A stretch of DNA of 64,000 bases, taken from Glycomyces algeriensis (GTDB lineage Bacteria > Actinomycetota > Actinomycetes > Mycobacteriales > Micromonosporaceae). The stretch covers positions 124,001 to 188,000 of the forward strand of contig NZ_JAPZVR010000006.1 in assembly GCF_027622855.1 (NCBI RefSeq), in the 5' to 3' direction. The translations under genes and the position numbers were made by a program. Positions within the stretch are counted from its first letter, which is position 1. Each line of letters starts with the position of its first letter. This document shows positions 33,785 to 43,562 of this stretch, piece by piece. Under the pieces are notes generated by a model. That model was not told the origin of the DNA and ran no database searches. It was given only the letters and a program-made list of their open reading frames with translations.

Positions 33785-33914
33785 GGCCCTCACCTCCTCC
33801 GGTCGCGGGTGAGCCTTGCGCGGTCAAGGGTAGCAATCATCTGTGAACAACATCGCTTACTGGGGTGCCCAAAGACTCGCGGCTCACACCGGTACTGAAC
33901 GGACAGTGAACGCG

Positions 33915-33944
33915 AAAGGGCCGGACGTGCTCGTCCGGCCCTTT
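33915..33944 (-). terminator. Terminator of gatCAB
   Basis: A perfect 13-bp stem (33915-33927 with 33932-33944) with a TGCT loop lies 13 nt after the gatB stop. The minus-strand side continues with CGCG rather than T residues. Confidence 0.65.
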
Positions 33945-33956
33945 GCTCGTTCGGTG

Positions 33957-35444
33957 TTAGCTCAGCTTGTCCAGGATGATCTGGCGGACCGTGCCGGCGT
34001 CGGCCTGGCCCTTGGTGGCCTTCATGACCGCGCCGATGAGGACGCCGGCGGCGGCGTGGGTGCCGCCGCGGATCTTGTCGGCGACCGCCGGGTTGGCGGC
34101 GATGGCCTCCTCGACGGCGGTCTCGAGCGCGCCGGTGTCGGAGACGACCTCGAGGCCGCGCTTGGCGGCGACGTCGGCCGGGTCGCCTTCACCGGCGATG
34201 ACGCCGTCGATGACCTGGCGGGCCAGCTTGTCGTTCAGGCGTCCGTCGTCGACCATGCCCTGGAGCTGCGCGACCTGGGCGGGCGTGATCGCCAGCGCGG
34301 CGAGTTCCTCGCCTGATTCGTTGGCGCGGCGCGAGAGTTCACCGAGCCACCACTTGACGGCGCCGGACGGCGTGGTGCCGGCGGCGACGGTGGCATCGAT
34401 GAGTTCGATGGCGTCGGCGTTGACGACCGACTGCATCTCCTTGTCGCCCAGGGACCATTCGGCCTGGAGGCGTTCGCGGCGCTTGCGCGGGGGCTCGGGG
34501 AGCTCGGAGCGGAGCTGCTCGACCCATTCGCGGGACGGCTCCATGACGGCGAGGTCGGGTTCGGGGAAGTACCGGTAGTCGGTGGCTTCCTCTTTGGAGC
34601 GTCCGGCGCGGGTCTCGCCGGTGGTCTCCTGGAAGTGGCGGGTCTCCTGGAAGATCCGCTCGCCGGCGTCGAGGAGCGCGGACTGGCGGCGGACCTCGTA
34701 GCGGACGGCGCGTTCGACCGAGCGGAGGGAGTTGACGTTCTTCGTCTCGGTGCGGGTGCCCCATTCGGCGCCCGGCAGGTTGAGCGAGAGGTTGACGTCG
34801 CAGCGGAGCGACCCCTGCTCCATGCGGACGTCGGAGACGCCGAGTGAGCGGACGATGTCGCGCAGTTCGGCGGTGTAGGCGCGGGCGACCTCGGGGGCGA
34901 GGGCGCCGGTGCCGGGCACGGGGCGGGTGACGATCTCCACGAGCGGGATGCCGGCGCGGTTGTAGTCCACGAGGGACTCGGTGGCGCCGTGGATGCGGCC
35001 GGTGGCGCCGCCGACGTGGAGGGTCTTGCCGGTGTCCTCTTCGAGGTGCACGCGCTCGATCTCGATGCGGTACTCCTTGCCCTCCACGACCACGTCGACG
35101 TAGCCGTTCTCGCAGAGCGGCTCCTCGTACTGGCTGGTCTGGAAGTTCTTCGGCATGTCCGGGTAGAAGTAGTTCTTCCGGGCGAAGCGGGTCCACTCGG
35201 CGATGTGGCAGTTGAGGGCCAGGCCGATCTTGATGGTGGCCTCGATGGCGGCCTTGTTGGCGACCGGGAGGGCGCCGGGCAGGGCCAGGCAGACCGGGCA
35301 GGTCTGCGTGTTGGGCTCGGCGCCGAAGGTGGTGGAGCAGCCGCAGAACATCTTGGTGTTCGTGTCGAGTTCGATGTGGGTCTCGAGGCCGAGGACGGGC
35401 TCGTAGGTCTCGACGGCCTTGTCGTAGTCGTTCAGCTTCGTCAT
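33957..35444 (-). CDS. gatB: Aspartyl/glutamyl-tRNA amidotransferase subunit B
   Basis: GatB (495 residues) is the tRNA-binding kinase subunit that phosphorylates Glu or Asp on mischarged tRNAs before amidation. It begins [13 protein letters not shown], carries the zinc ligands in FCGCSTTF and [11 protein letters not shown], and has the tail domain [21 protein letters not shown]. The length is typical. It is the last gene of gatCAB: gatA ends 4 nt upstream. Actinobacteria usually lack GlnRS and often AsnRS, so this complex is probably essential. Confidence 0.97.
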   Translation of the reverse strand: MTKLNDYDKAVETYEPVLGLETHIELDTNTKMFCGCSTTFGAEPNTQTCPVCLALPGALPVANKAAIEATIKIGLALNCHIAEWTRFARKNYFYPDMPKNFQTSQYEEPLCENGYVDVVVEGKEYRIEIERVHLEEDTGKTLHVGGATGRIHGATESLVDYNRAGIPLVEIVTRPVPGTGALAPEVARAYTAELRDIVRSLGVSDVRMEQGSLRCDVNLSLNLPGAEWGTRTETKNVNSLRSVERAVRYEVRRQSALLDAGERIFQETRHFQETTGETRAGRSKEEATDYRYFPEPDLAVMEPSREWVEQLRSELPEPPRKRRERLQAEWSLGDKEMQSVVNADAIELIDATVAAGTTPSGAVKWWLGELSRRANESGEELAALAITPAQVAQLQGMVDDGRLNDKLARQVIDGVIAGEGDPADVAAKRGLEVVSDTGALETAVEEAIAANPAVADKIRGGTHAAAGVLIGAVMKATKGQADAGTVRQIILDKLS

Positions 35445-35448
35445 GACG

Positions 35449-36954
<1,506 letters not shown>

Positions 36955-36956
36955 GG

Positions 36957-37256
36957 CTAGGCCTCCTCGTCCAGGATGCGCGGAACGCGGAAGCGGTCCT
37001 CGTACGTGTCGGGTCCGCCCGCGAGTGCGGCGTCGCGGGGCAGGGACGGCTGGGGCTGGTCTTCCCGGAAGACGTTCACCAGCGGCACCGCGTGCGAGGT
37101 CGGCTGGACGCCGTCCGTGTTCACTTCGGCGAGCGTCTTCATCGATTCGAGGATGACGTCCAGCTGGCCCGCGAAGGCGTCGAGCTCGTCATCGGTGACT
37201 TCGAGGCGGGCCAGTCGCGCCAAGTGCGCGACTTCCTCGCGTGAAATCGTACTCAC
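36957..37256 (-). CDS. gatC: Aspartyl/glutamyl-tRNA amidotransferase subunit C
   Basis: GatC (99 residues) wraps around GatA and stabilises the complex. It carries the typical [22 protein letters not shown] start and ends with [11 protein letters not shown], where VPRIL is the conserved tail. It is the first gene of the gatCAB operon. Its promoter must lie in the spacer 37257-37450. Confidence 0.95.
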   Translation of the reverse strand: MSTISREEVAHLARLARLEVTDDELDAFAGQLDVILESMKTLAEVNTDGVQPTSHAVPLVNVFREDQPQPSLPRDAALAGGPDTYEDRFRVPRILDEEA

Positions 37257-37439
37257 GACAGGTGTTTCCTAACGGTTACTAGCTGCGGGAAGACCTGTCG
37301 AGTCTAGGCTGTGCGCGGTCGGCGCCCGAGGCGGGCACCGCCCAGTGTGGGGCGATCTGCTCAGCGGTTGCCGATGGGTGTGACGGACGGATCGCGAAAA
37401 TCGATCGACACCGGGGGTGTGAGCCTGAAACAGCCCCCT

Positions 37440-37605
37440 AGCCACTGGAGATGTGACGTGATACTCTTTCGTCACTGGTTCGGAACGGGTTTCCTGGTTT
37501 CCTTTCTGTTTCCTTGCTAAGAACGAGTCGGTGGGTGTTCCGACTTGTGGTGGTGTTCTCGAGCCAGTACAGGCCCCGGGCGGAAGCCCGGGGCCTGGTT
37601 CTTTT
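37440..37605 (+). ncRNA. Possible structured RNA with intrinsic terminator
   Basis: This plus-strand stretch has no convincing reading frame but contains three stems: GTGACG/CGTCAC near 37452-37474, AGTCGG/CCGACT near 37527-37547 and the strong terminator at 37571-37596. No plus-strand gene lies upstream, so something short must be ending here. The 5' end and promoter were not identified, and it is not a tRNA. It could instead be antisense to the end of the ABC operon. Confidence 0.3.
37571..37596 (+). terminator. Rho-independent terminator on the plus strand
   Basis: A perfect 11-bp GC-rich stem (37571-37581 with 37586-37596) with a GGAA loop is followed by GGTTCTTTTT. The T run faces the plus strand, away from the ABC operon ending at 37610. 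Confidence 0.75.
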
Positions 37606-37609
37606 TGTG

Positions 37610-39517
37610 CTACAAGGTCTTCGTTGCAGCGGCGAACTCGCCCTCCGAAGCCGACTCAGCCGCATTCCCATCAGATTTACGGCTCGTGTCGTGCTCTGCA
37701 GACTTACGGCTCGTGTCCTCGCCGTGCTCTGCAAATTTACGGCTCGTGTCCTCGCCGTGCCAGGCCCGCCACAGCGCGGCGTAGTGGCCGTCGAGCGCGA
37801 TCAGCTCGTCGTGGCTGCCCAACTCGGCGACCCGGCCGTCTTCCACGACCGCGATGCGGTCCGCGTCGTGCGCGGTGTGGAGCCGGTGCGCGATCGCGAT
37901 CACGGTGCGGCCCTCCAGGACGGCGCCGAGCGCGCGCTCGGTGTCGCGGGCGGCGCGCGGGTCGAGCATCGCCGTCGCCTCGTCGAGGATCACCACATCG
38001 GGGTCGGCCAGGATGATCCGCGCGAGCGCGATCTGCTGGGCGCTCGCCGCGTCCAGCTCCCTGTTCTTGCCGCCCAACGGCGTGTCGAGGCCTTCGGGCA
38101 GATCGAAGGCCCAGTCGGCGCCGACCGCGGCCAAGGCGCTCTGCAGCTCGTCGTCCTGGGCCTCGGCTTTGGCGAGGATCAGGTTGTCGCGCAAGGTGGC
38201 CGTGAAGACGTGATGCTCCTGGGTAACCAGGGTGACGCGCTTGCGGCGCTCGTCGAGAGGCAGCGCGGCGACGTCGACGCCGCCGATCGCGGCGCGGCCC
38301 TCGCGGGGCACGTCGGAGCCGGAGATGAGTCGCGCGAGCGTCGACTTGCCTGCGCCGGAAGGACCCACGACGGCGAGGCGCTGCCCGGCGGGGACGCTCA
38401 GGGTGACGCCGTGGAGCACGTCGCGGGGGCTGGTCGGGTAGGCGTAGCGGACCTCGGTGAGGTCCACGGTGCCGTCGGCCGGGCGCTCGGTGGTGGCGTC
38501 CGCTTCCGCGTCCTCGGCTTCGGCGACGCCCTCGATGCGGGACATGGCCGCGAAGCCGCGCTGGACCTTCTCGACCCACATGAGGATGTGGTCGATCGGG
38601 AACATGATCTGGCGGGTCAGGACCGCGCAGGACGCGACGGTGCCGAGGGAGACCGTGCCGTCGAAGTAGAACGCGCCGCCCACCAGGAGCACGGCCGCGG
38701 TCGGGAGGGCGTACGCGCCGTCGAGGAACGGGAAGTAGACGCTGCGCAGGAAGAGCGTGTAGCGGGCGGCCTTCCAGTGCTTGGCCACGGTCGCGTCGCC
38801 GGCGGCGTCGCGCTGCCCGCGCAGCCGGTAGGCCTCGGTGGTGCGGGCGCCGTCGGCGGAGGCGCCGATCGTGTCGCCGATGGCCGACTCGGCGGCGCGC
38901 TCGGCGAGGTAGCCGTCGCGGCCGCGCTTGAGGTACCAGCGGGTGCCGATCCACAGCGGGGGCACGACGACGAGCATGCACAGGCCCAGCAGCGGGCTCG
39001 CGATGAGCATGGCGCCGAAGAAGACCAGGACCTTCAGGATCGAGACGGTGACCTGCGGGAGGCCGTCGCGGAAGAGGACGCCGGCCTCGGGGACGTCGGC
39101 CGAGGAGCGGGTCATGAGGTCGCCGGAGCCGGCCTGCTCGACCACCGGCATCGGGAGGCGCAGGGCGCGTTCGACGAACTGGACGCGCATGCGCGCCGAG
39201 AGGCGTTCGCCAAGGCGGTAGGACACGTACGTGCCGGCCCAGGTGAAGGCGACTACCACGACGATCGCGGCCACGATGCCGAGCGCGAGCCGGTCGATCT
39301 CGGCCGCGCCGGAGCCGGTGGTCAGCTCGTCGAGCATGTCCCCCAGCAGGATCGGCGCGACGGCCGCGGCGACGGCGGCCACCAGGTGGAGGCTGACCGC
39401 GACGATCGCGCGGCGCCGCTCGGAGGCGAGGAGCCGGAAGAAGGCGCGGCGGACCGTCCGGGTGTCGGCGATCGGCAGCTGGTTCGTCCGCTTTTCGGAC
39501 GTGGCAGTGGTGCTCAT
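37610..39517 (-). CDS. Heterodimeric ABC exporter, catalytic half (copy 1) with C-terminal repeat tail
   Basis: This 635-residue half-transporter has six helices and an NBD with intact Walker A (GPSGAGKST), Q-loop, Walker B (VVILDEATAMLD) and H-loop (AIAHRLH). Its signature is degenerate (ELDAASAQQIALAR instead of LSGGQ). Its partner at 39514-41268 shows the reverse pattern, so only one ATP site of the dimer should be competent. ATG 39517 overlaps the partner's stop (ATGA). The last about 45 residues repeat HGEDTSRKxAE and come from a tandem DNA repeat absent from the paralogue at 44361-46151. The substrate (drug, peptide or lipid) is unknown. Confidence 0.9.
   Translation of the reverse strand: MSTTATSEKRTNQLPIADTRTVRRAFFRLLASERRRAIVAVSLHLVAAVAAAVAPILLGDMLDELTTGSGAAEIDRLALGIVAAIVVVVAFTWAGTYVSYRLGERLSARMRVQFVERALRLPMPVVEQAGSGDLMTRSSADVPEAGVLFRDGLPQVTVSILKVLVFFGAMLIASPLLGLCMLVVVPPLWIGTRWYLKRGRDGYLAERAAESAIGDTIGASADGARTTEAYRLRGQRDAAGDATVAKHWKAARYTLFLRSVYFPFLDGAYALPTAAVLLVGGAFYFDGTVSLGTVASCAVLTRQIMFPIDHILMWVEKVQRGFAAMSRIEGVAEAEDAEADATTERPADGTVDLTEVRYAYPTSPRDVLHGVTLSVPAGQRLAVVGPSGAGKSTLARLISGSDVPREGRAAIGGVDVAALPLDERRKRVTLVTQEHHVFTATLRDNLILAKAEAQDDELQSALAAVGADWAFDLPEGLDTPLGGKNRELDAASAQQIALARIILADPDVVILDEATAMLDPRAARDTERALGAVLEGRTVIAIAHRLHTAHDADRIAVVEDGRVAELGSHDELIALDGHYAALWRAWHGEDTSRKFAEHGEDTSRKSAEHDTSRKSDGNAAESASEGEFAAATKTL
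37672..37764 (-). repeat. Three in-frame tandem copies of the dispersed 33-nt repeat
   Basis: Units of 27, 33 and 33 nt (37672-37698, 37699-37731, 37732-37764) each contain TTACGGCTCGTGTC. They encode HGEDTSRK-type repeats at the C-terminus of the ABC protein. The minus-strand unit matches the intergenic copy at 12517-12550 through CGAGCCGTAAATTTGCAG. Confidence 0.75.
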
Positions 39518-41268
39518 TCGGTTCCCCGGGTGACGAGTGCGCGGTAGTCGGAGTGCGCGGCGACCAGTTCGCGGTGCGTGCCGCGGGCGACGACCTTGCC
39601 GCCCTGGACGAACGCGACCGTGTCGGCGCGGCCGAGCCACAGCGGCGAGGTGGTCGCGATGGCGGTGGCGCGGCCGCCGCGGGTCTCGGCGAGGCGCTCG
39701 ACGATGCGGGCCTCGGTGTGGGAGTCGACCGCGGAGGTCGGCTCGTGCAGGAGCAGGGCTTCGGGGTCGGCCGCGATGGCGCGGGCGAGCCGCAGGCGCT
39801 GGCGCTGGCCGCCGGAGAGGGTGCGGGCCTGGTTCTCGACCTCGGTGTCGAGGCCTTCGGGGAGGGCTTCGACGACGTCGTGCGCCGAGGCGGCCTCGAT
39901 GGCGGCCTCCACGCGGTCGATCCCCTCGCGGGCGGCGACCGCGGCGGCGACGGTGCCCGCGAAGAGGTAGGCGTCGTGGTCGGCGACGAGCACGCGGCGG
40001 CGCAGTTCGTCCCGGTCCAGTTGCGCCACAGGCACACTGCCGAAGCGGGCTTCGGACTCGGTGAACCCGCCGAGCCGGTCGAAGACGGCGGCGACCTGCT
40101 CGGAGTCGGAGGAGGCGACGGCGAGGAGCTCGCCGCCGGCGACGGTGAGACCGGACTCGGGGTCGTGGAGCTCGGCGCCTTCGCGGGGTCCGGGCAGGAT
40201 CTCAGCGGCGGTCTCGCGCTCGGGGGTGTTGAGCAGTTCGCAGACCTTGCCGGCGGCGACGCGGCCCTCGATGATCCGGTAGGTGCAGCCGATGAGCCAG
40301 TGCACGGGCAGCAGCAGCGCGCCGGTGTAGCCGAACGCGGCGACCATCTGGCCCGGCGTCAGGTCCCCGGAGGCGACCTGGCGTCCGGCGATCCAGATGA
40401 CGACGCCGAGGAGGATCGCGGGCGTGCCCTCGCCGAGAGAGTTGAGCCAGGCGGTGGGGCCGGCGACCTTGTATCCGGCGGAGCGCAGGGCGTCCGAGTC
40501 GCGGCGGTACGAGGCGTTGAAGCGGGCCTCGCCGCCGATGCCGCGCAGCACGCGCAGGCCCGAGACGATGTCGGAGGCGCGCTCGGTGATGTCGCCGACG
40601 CGTTCGCGGTACTGCTCCTGGCGGTCCTGGAGGCGGGTGAGGAGCGGGCCGGTGACGAGGCCGACGGCGAACACGCCGATGAAGATGGTGAGGCCCAGGG
40701 CGACCGAGGTGTTGAACAGGAGCACGCCGACCGCGATGAGGCCGACGAGGCAGCCCGCGGTGGGGGCGAGCGAGTCGACGGCCCACGAGATGCGGTTGAT
40801 GTCCGTGGCGCCGACGCTCACGACCTCGCCGGTGGTGACCTTCTTCCGCAGGTCGTCGCCGAGCCGGTTGACCTTCCTGGTGGCGAGCTGCAGGACCCGG
40901 TAGGAGGCGTCGGCGCGCCAGAACACGGTGAGCCGGTGCGACCAGACGATCATCGCGGCGGTGGCGAACCCGGCGAGGACCATGCCGAGCGACCAGAACG
41001 CGAGCGCGTTCCAGTCGCGTTCGCGCAGACCGTGGTCGACGGCGCCGGTCAGGAAGAACGGGAGCACGGGCAGGGAGCCGAGCGCGATCCCGGAGGTGAT
41101 GAGCGCCGCGAGCATGAGGCCCTTGCGGCGGGTGGCGAGCCAGATGAGGAGCCGCCAGGGCGTGCCCGGTGGCGGCTCGGCTGTTCCTGGGGACGACGGG
41201 TCGCCCCTCGTCCCTTCCGGGAGCAACGGGTCGTCCAATGGCAGTTCGGGGGCGCGGAGGAACCTCAC
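39514..41268 (-). CDS. Heterodimeric ABC exporter, degenerate-site half (copy 1)
   Basis: This 584-residue half-transporter has six helices and an NBD lacking a Walker A motif (GGELLAVASSDSEQ stands in its place). Walker B is altered (LLLHEPTSAVD, Asp to His) and the H-loop His is missing, but the signature LSGGQRQRLRLARA is perfect. It can therefore supply only the signature to its partner's ATP site. I use the GTG at 41268 because VRFLRAPELP aligns with VSLLRAPELP in the paralogue at 46148-47839; an upstream start at 41304 is possible. The two genes overlap and form an operon. Confidence 0.85.
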   Translation of the reverse strand: MRFLRAPELPLDDPLLPEGTRGDPSSPGTAEPPPGTPWRLLIWLATRRKGLMLAALITSGIALGSLPVLPFFLTGAVDHGLRERDWNALAFWSLGMVLAGFATAAMIVWSHRLTVFWRADASYRVLQLATRKVNRLGDDLRKKVTTGEVVSVGATDINRISWAVDSLAPTAGCLVGLIAVGVLLFNTSVALGLTIFIGVFAVGLVTGPLLTRLQDRQEQYRERVGDITERASDIVSGLRVLRGIGGEARFNASYRRDSDALRSAGYKVAGPTAWLNSLGEGTPAILLGVVIWIAGRQVASGDLTPGQMVAAFGYTGALLLPVHWLIGCTYRIIEGRVAAGKVCELLNTPERETAAEILPGPREGAELHDPESGLTVAGGELLAVASSDSEQVAAVFDRLGGFTESEARFGSVPVAQLDRDELRRRVLVADHDAYLFAGTVAAAVAAREGIDRVEAAIEAASAHDVVEALPEGLDTEVENQARTLSGGQRQRLRLARAIAADPEALLLHEPTSAVDSHTEARIVERLAETRGGRATAIATTSPLWLGRADTVAFVQGGKVVARGTHRELVAAHSDYRALVTRGTE

Positions 41269-41646
41269 TAGCCGAGCGTAAAGGGAGGGTCCGACATCCG
41301 GCAATCGATTAACCCCCCGAACGGGTGCCTACCAGCCGTTTTCACCGTGCGTCGCGGCTCGTGGGAGACCGAGATCTCCCAGCGCGAGGGACGAATCGGA
41401 CCCACCGGGAAATTGCCTCACATCGACTCGTAGACTCTCGGCGTCGCACCGGTACCGGCTACCGACGAGGAGGACCGCCATCCTGCATCAGCCCGGCCCC
41501 CACGGACCGCTGACGGCGGACCGCCGATCGCGACATCGCTCCCTTTCGCTTGCACCGCAACACCTGCGGTGCGATTGACCCTGCCCTGCCCGGCCGACGA
41601 CACCGCCCAGGACCTTTTCGCCGACCATCCGACAGGAGCCTCCGCC
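41269..41646. other. 378-nt spacer before the hydrolase-like gene
   Basis: No gene with a standard start codon was found. A GAGGAGGA ribosome-site-like sequence is followed by ATC and an open frame of about 30 codons. A stable hairpin (GCACCGCA at 41552-41559 with TGCGGTGC at 41565-41572) follows. Together these look like a 5' leader with an attenuator, but no ATG/GTG/TTG start fits the ribosome site. Confidence 0.3.
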
Positions 41647-42234
41647 ATGCCGGCGCTGCGTTTCGAAGACCTCCTCCAAGACCCCGACCGCGAGCACGAC
41701 GGCGACCGCTGGGGCGCCGAAGGCCGCCCGGTACTCCTCCTCAACGAGGAGGGCGCCGACCGCTCGGCCTGGTGGCCCGTCGCCGCCCGCCTCGCCGACG
41801 AGCACGCCGTCGCGGTCCTGGACCTCTCCCCGAGCCGCTCGCTCACCTCCCGCGCCGAGACCCTCGCCGCCTACGTCGCCGCCATGGGCACCCGCGCCCC
41901 GGTCATCGCCGGCCACGGCCCCGCGGCCCTCGTCGCCTCCCTGTTCGCGGCCCGCTACCTCGCGCACGCCGTGGTCAACATCGAACAGCGCCTTGACGAA
42001 CCGCACCACGACCCCGACACCGAGCGCGCCCTCCACGAGATCACCGCGGGCCCTCGCCTACTCCGATGCCGCTACCTGGCGATCTTCGCCGGCGACCCGC
42101 AGCCGCACTACCCGGACTGGCTCGGCGAGCGCATCCCCGGGGCCGCCTGCACCAGCTACCGGACCGAAGGCGCCCACCCGCACCTGAGCGACCCCGACCG
42201 CTTCACCGACGACATCAGGGCCATCGCCGCCTGA
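41647..42234 (+). CDS. Alpha/beta-hydrolase-fold protein lacking the nucleophile Ser
   Basis: This 195-residue protein has an alpha/beta-hydrolase pattern: PVLLLNEEGADRSAWWPVAARLA (oxyanion strand), APVIAGHGPAALVASLFAARY (nucleophile elbow) and late FAGDPQPHYPDW and EGAHPHLSDPDRF (acid and His). In the elbow the expected Ser of G-x-S-x-G is Gly (G-H-G-P-A), so hydrolysis by the normal mechanism is unlikely. ATG 41647 has AGGAG 8 nt upstream. It may be a pseudoenzyme or binding protein. It lies between the two ABC exporter operons, facing the XRE gene. Confidence 0.6.
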   Translation: MPALRFEDLLQDPDREHDGDRWGAEGRPVLLLNEEGADRSAWWPVAARLADEHAVAVLDLSPSRSLTSRAETLAAYVAAMGTRAPVIAGHGPAALVASLFAARYLAHAVVNIEQRLDEPHHDPDTERALHEITAGPRLLRCRYLAIFAGDPQPHYPDWLGERIPGAACTSYRTEGAHPHLSDPDRFTDDIRAIAA

Positions 42235-42246
42235 CGCGGGAACGGG

Positions 42247-43032
42247 CTAGGCGGCCAGAGCCGCGGCGGTCTCGGGGTCGGCGGGGAAGAAGGACTCGAT
42301 GGCGAGTTCGGCGACCGTGACGTCCATGGGGGTGCCGAAAACGGTTGTGGCGCTGAAGAAGGAGAGGACACCGCTGCCGGTGTCGATCCGCAGCGGGATG
42401 ACGAGGCTGTGCTTCGGGGCGGGGTCGATGCCGCCCGGGTAGCCCCGCAGCTCCTCGCGCAGACGCACCAGTTCGGGGTCGCCCGTGGCCCGGATCTGGT
42501 GGTCGAGGCGGGAGAAGAGGTGGGCGCGCCATTGCGAGAGGTTCCGGATGCGGGGGGCGACCCCTTGCGGGTGCAGGCTCAGCCGCAGCACGTTGACGGG
42601 CGGTTCGAGCAGTTCGGGCGCGCTGCCGGCGATGAGCTTGTCGATCGCGGTGTTCGCGTCGACCATGTTCCACTGCCGGTCGACCACGACGGCGGGGTAG
42701 GGCATGTGGCCGTCGAGGATCTGGATGAGGGCCTGCCCGATGCTCGCCATCGAAGGCTGGTCCAGTGTGGACTCGGTGTAGGCCGGGGCGTGGCCCGCGG
42801 CCATGAGGATGTCGTTGCGGTCGCGCAGGGGAACGTCGAGTTCCTCGCAGATCTTGAGGACCATCGCGGAGGTCGGCTTGGAGCGGCCGGTCTCGATGAA
42901 GCTCAGGTGGCGCGCGGAGATGCGGCACTGGATCGCGAGCTCCTGCTGCGTCAGGTGGCGCTGCGCGCGCCAGTGCCGGACGAGGTCGCCCGGGGTCCGG
43001 CGGGCTGCGGTGTCGGAGAGCGGTACTGCCAT
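42247..43032 (-). CDS. XRE-type regulator with MLTR ligand-binding domain
   Basis: The 261-residue protein has an N-terminal helix-turn-helix (LTQQELAIQCRISARHLSFIETGRSKPT) and a C-terminal PAS-like MmyB/MLTR domain (PAVVVDRQWNMVDANTAIDKLI...). Such regulators bind small hydrophobic ligands and often repress a divergent oxidoreductase or NTF2-like gene. That is the case here: an NTF2-like gene starts at 43159 on the other strand. The perfect palindrome ATTACCT-CCA-AGGTAAT at 43067-43083 lies between them and is the likely operator. Confidence 0.88.
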   Translation of the reverse strand: MAVPLSDTAARRTPGDLVRHWRAQRHLTQQELAIQCRISARHLSFIETGRSKPTSAMVLKICEELDVPLRDRNDILMAAGHAPAYTESTLDQPSMASIGQALIQILDGHMPYPAVVVDRQWNMVDANTAIDKLIAGSAPELLEPPVNVLRLSLHPQGVAPRIRNLSQWRAHLFSRLDHQIRATGDPELVRLREELRGYPGGIDPAPKHSLVIPLRIDTGSGVLSFFSATTVFGTPMDVTVAELAIESFFPADPETAAALAA

Positions 43033-43066
43033 GCGGCCCAGCCTAAACCCACAGGTAGCGCCGCTC

Positions 43067-43083
43067 ATTACCTCCAAGGTAAT
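43067..43083. promoter_or_regulatory. Operator of the XRE/MLTR regulator
   Basis: ATTACCTCCAAGGTAAT has perfect 7-bp arms and a 3-bp centre, 35 nt upstream of the regulator's own start and 76 nt upstream of the divergent gene. Similar palindromes occur in front of actinobacterial MLTR regulators. Confidence 0.65.
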
Positions 43084-43158
43084 CGACGGGCGGCGCGAAC
43101 CGGGCGAAGCTGGTGTCGTTCCCGGGAGACGCCGGGACACCGAGAGACAGGGAACGAC

Positions 43159-43524
43159 ATGACCGACTTCAACGCCATCGCCGCCGCTTACCTCGACGCC
43201 TTCAACGCGACCGACGAGACCGAGCGCAAGCGCCTCGTGGCCGACCTGTTCACCGCCGACGTCAGCTACATCGACCCCATGGCGGACGTCGAGGGCCACG
43301 AGGGCGTGAACGCCTTCATCGCCGGCGCCCACCAGCAGTTCCCCGGCTGGGTCTTCACCCTCATCGGCCCGGTCGACGGCCACGGCCAGCAGGCCCGCTT
43401 CAGCTGGGGCCTCGGCCCCGAGGGCGTGGAGCCGCCGGTCGTGGGCTTCGACGTGGTCGTGGTCGACGGCGAGGGCCGCATCGGCCAGGTGCTCGGCTTC
43501 CTCGACAAAGTGCCCGCCGCTTAG
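43159..43524 (+). CDS. NTF2/SnoaL-like protein
   Basis: This 121-residue protein has the cone-shaped NTF2-like pattern: DFNAIAAAYLDAFNATDETERKRLVADLFTADVSYIDPMADVEGHEGV at the start and a beta-rich second half with GFDVVVVDGEGRIGQVLGFLDKVP. Members bind or isomerise small hydrophobic molecules. The ATG at 43159 follows GGAACGAC. It is divergent from the MLTR regulator and probably controlled by it. The substrate may be the ligand the regulator senses. Confidence 0.85.
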   Translation: MTDFNAIAAAYLDAFNATDETERKRLVADLFTADVSYIDPMADVEGHEGVNAFIAGAHQQFPGWVFTLIGPVDGHGQQARFSWGLGPEGVEPPVVGFDVVVVDGEGRIGQVLGFLDKVPAA

Positions 43525-43562
43525 CCGGTGCCCGGGGGCGGGCGCCGACCCGCCCCCGCGAG

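Noticed and set aside
37257-37440. Possible tRNA or T-box near gatC, prompted by a GGTTCGGA-like stretch in the spacer
   Set aside because: No acceptor stem or cloverleaf could be built around it, and no tRNA-like CCA end is present.
41491-41577. Short frame after a GAGGAGGA ribosome site in the spacer before the hydrolase-like gene
   Set aside because: The codon at the right distance is ATC, not an accepted start; I found no other start in range.
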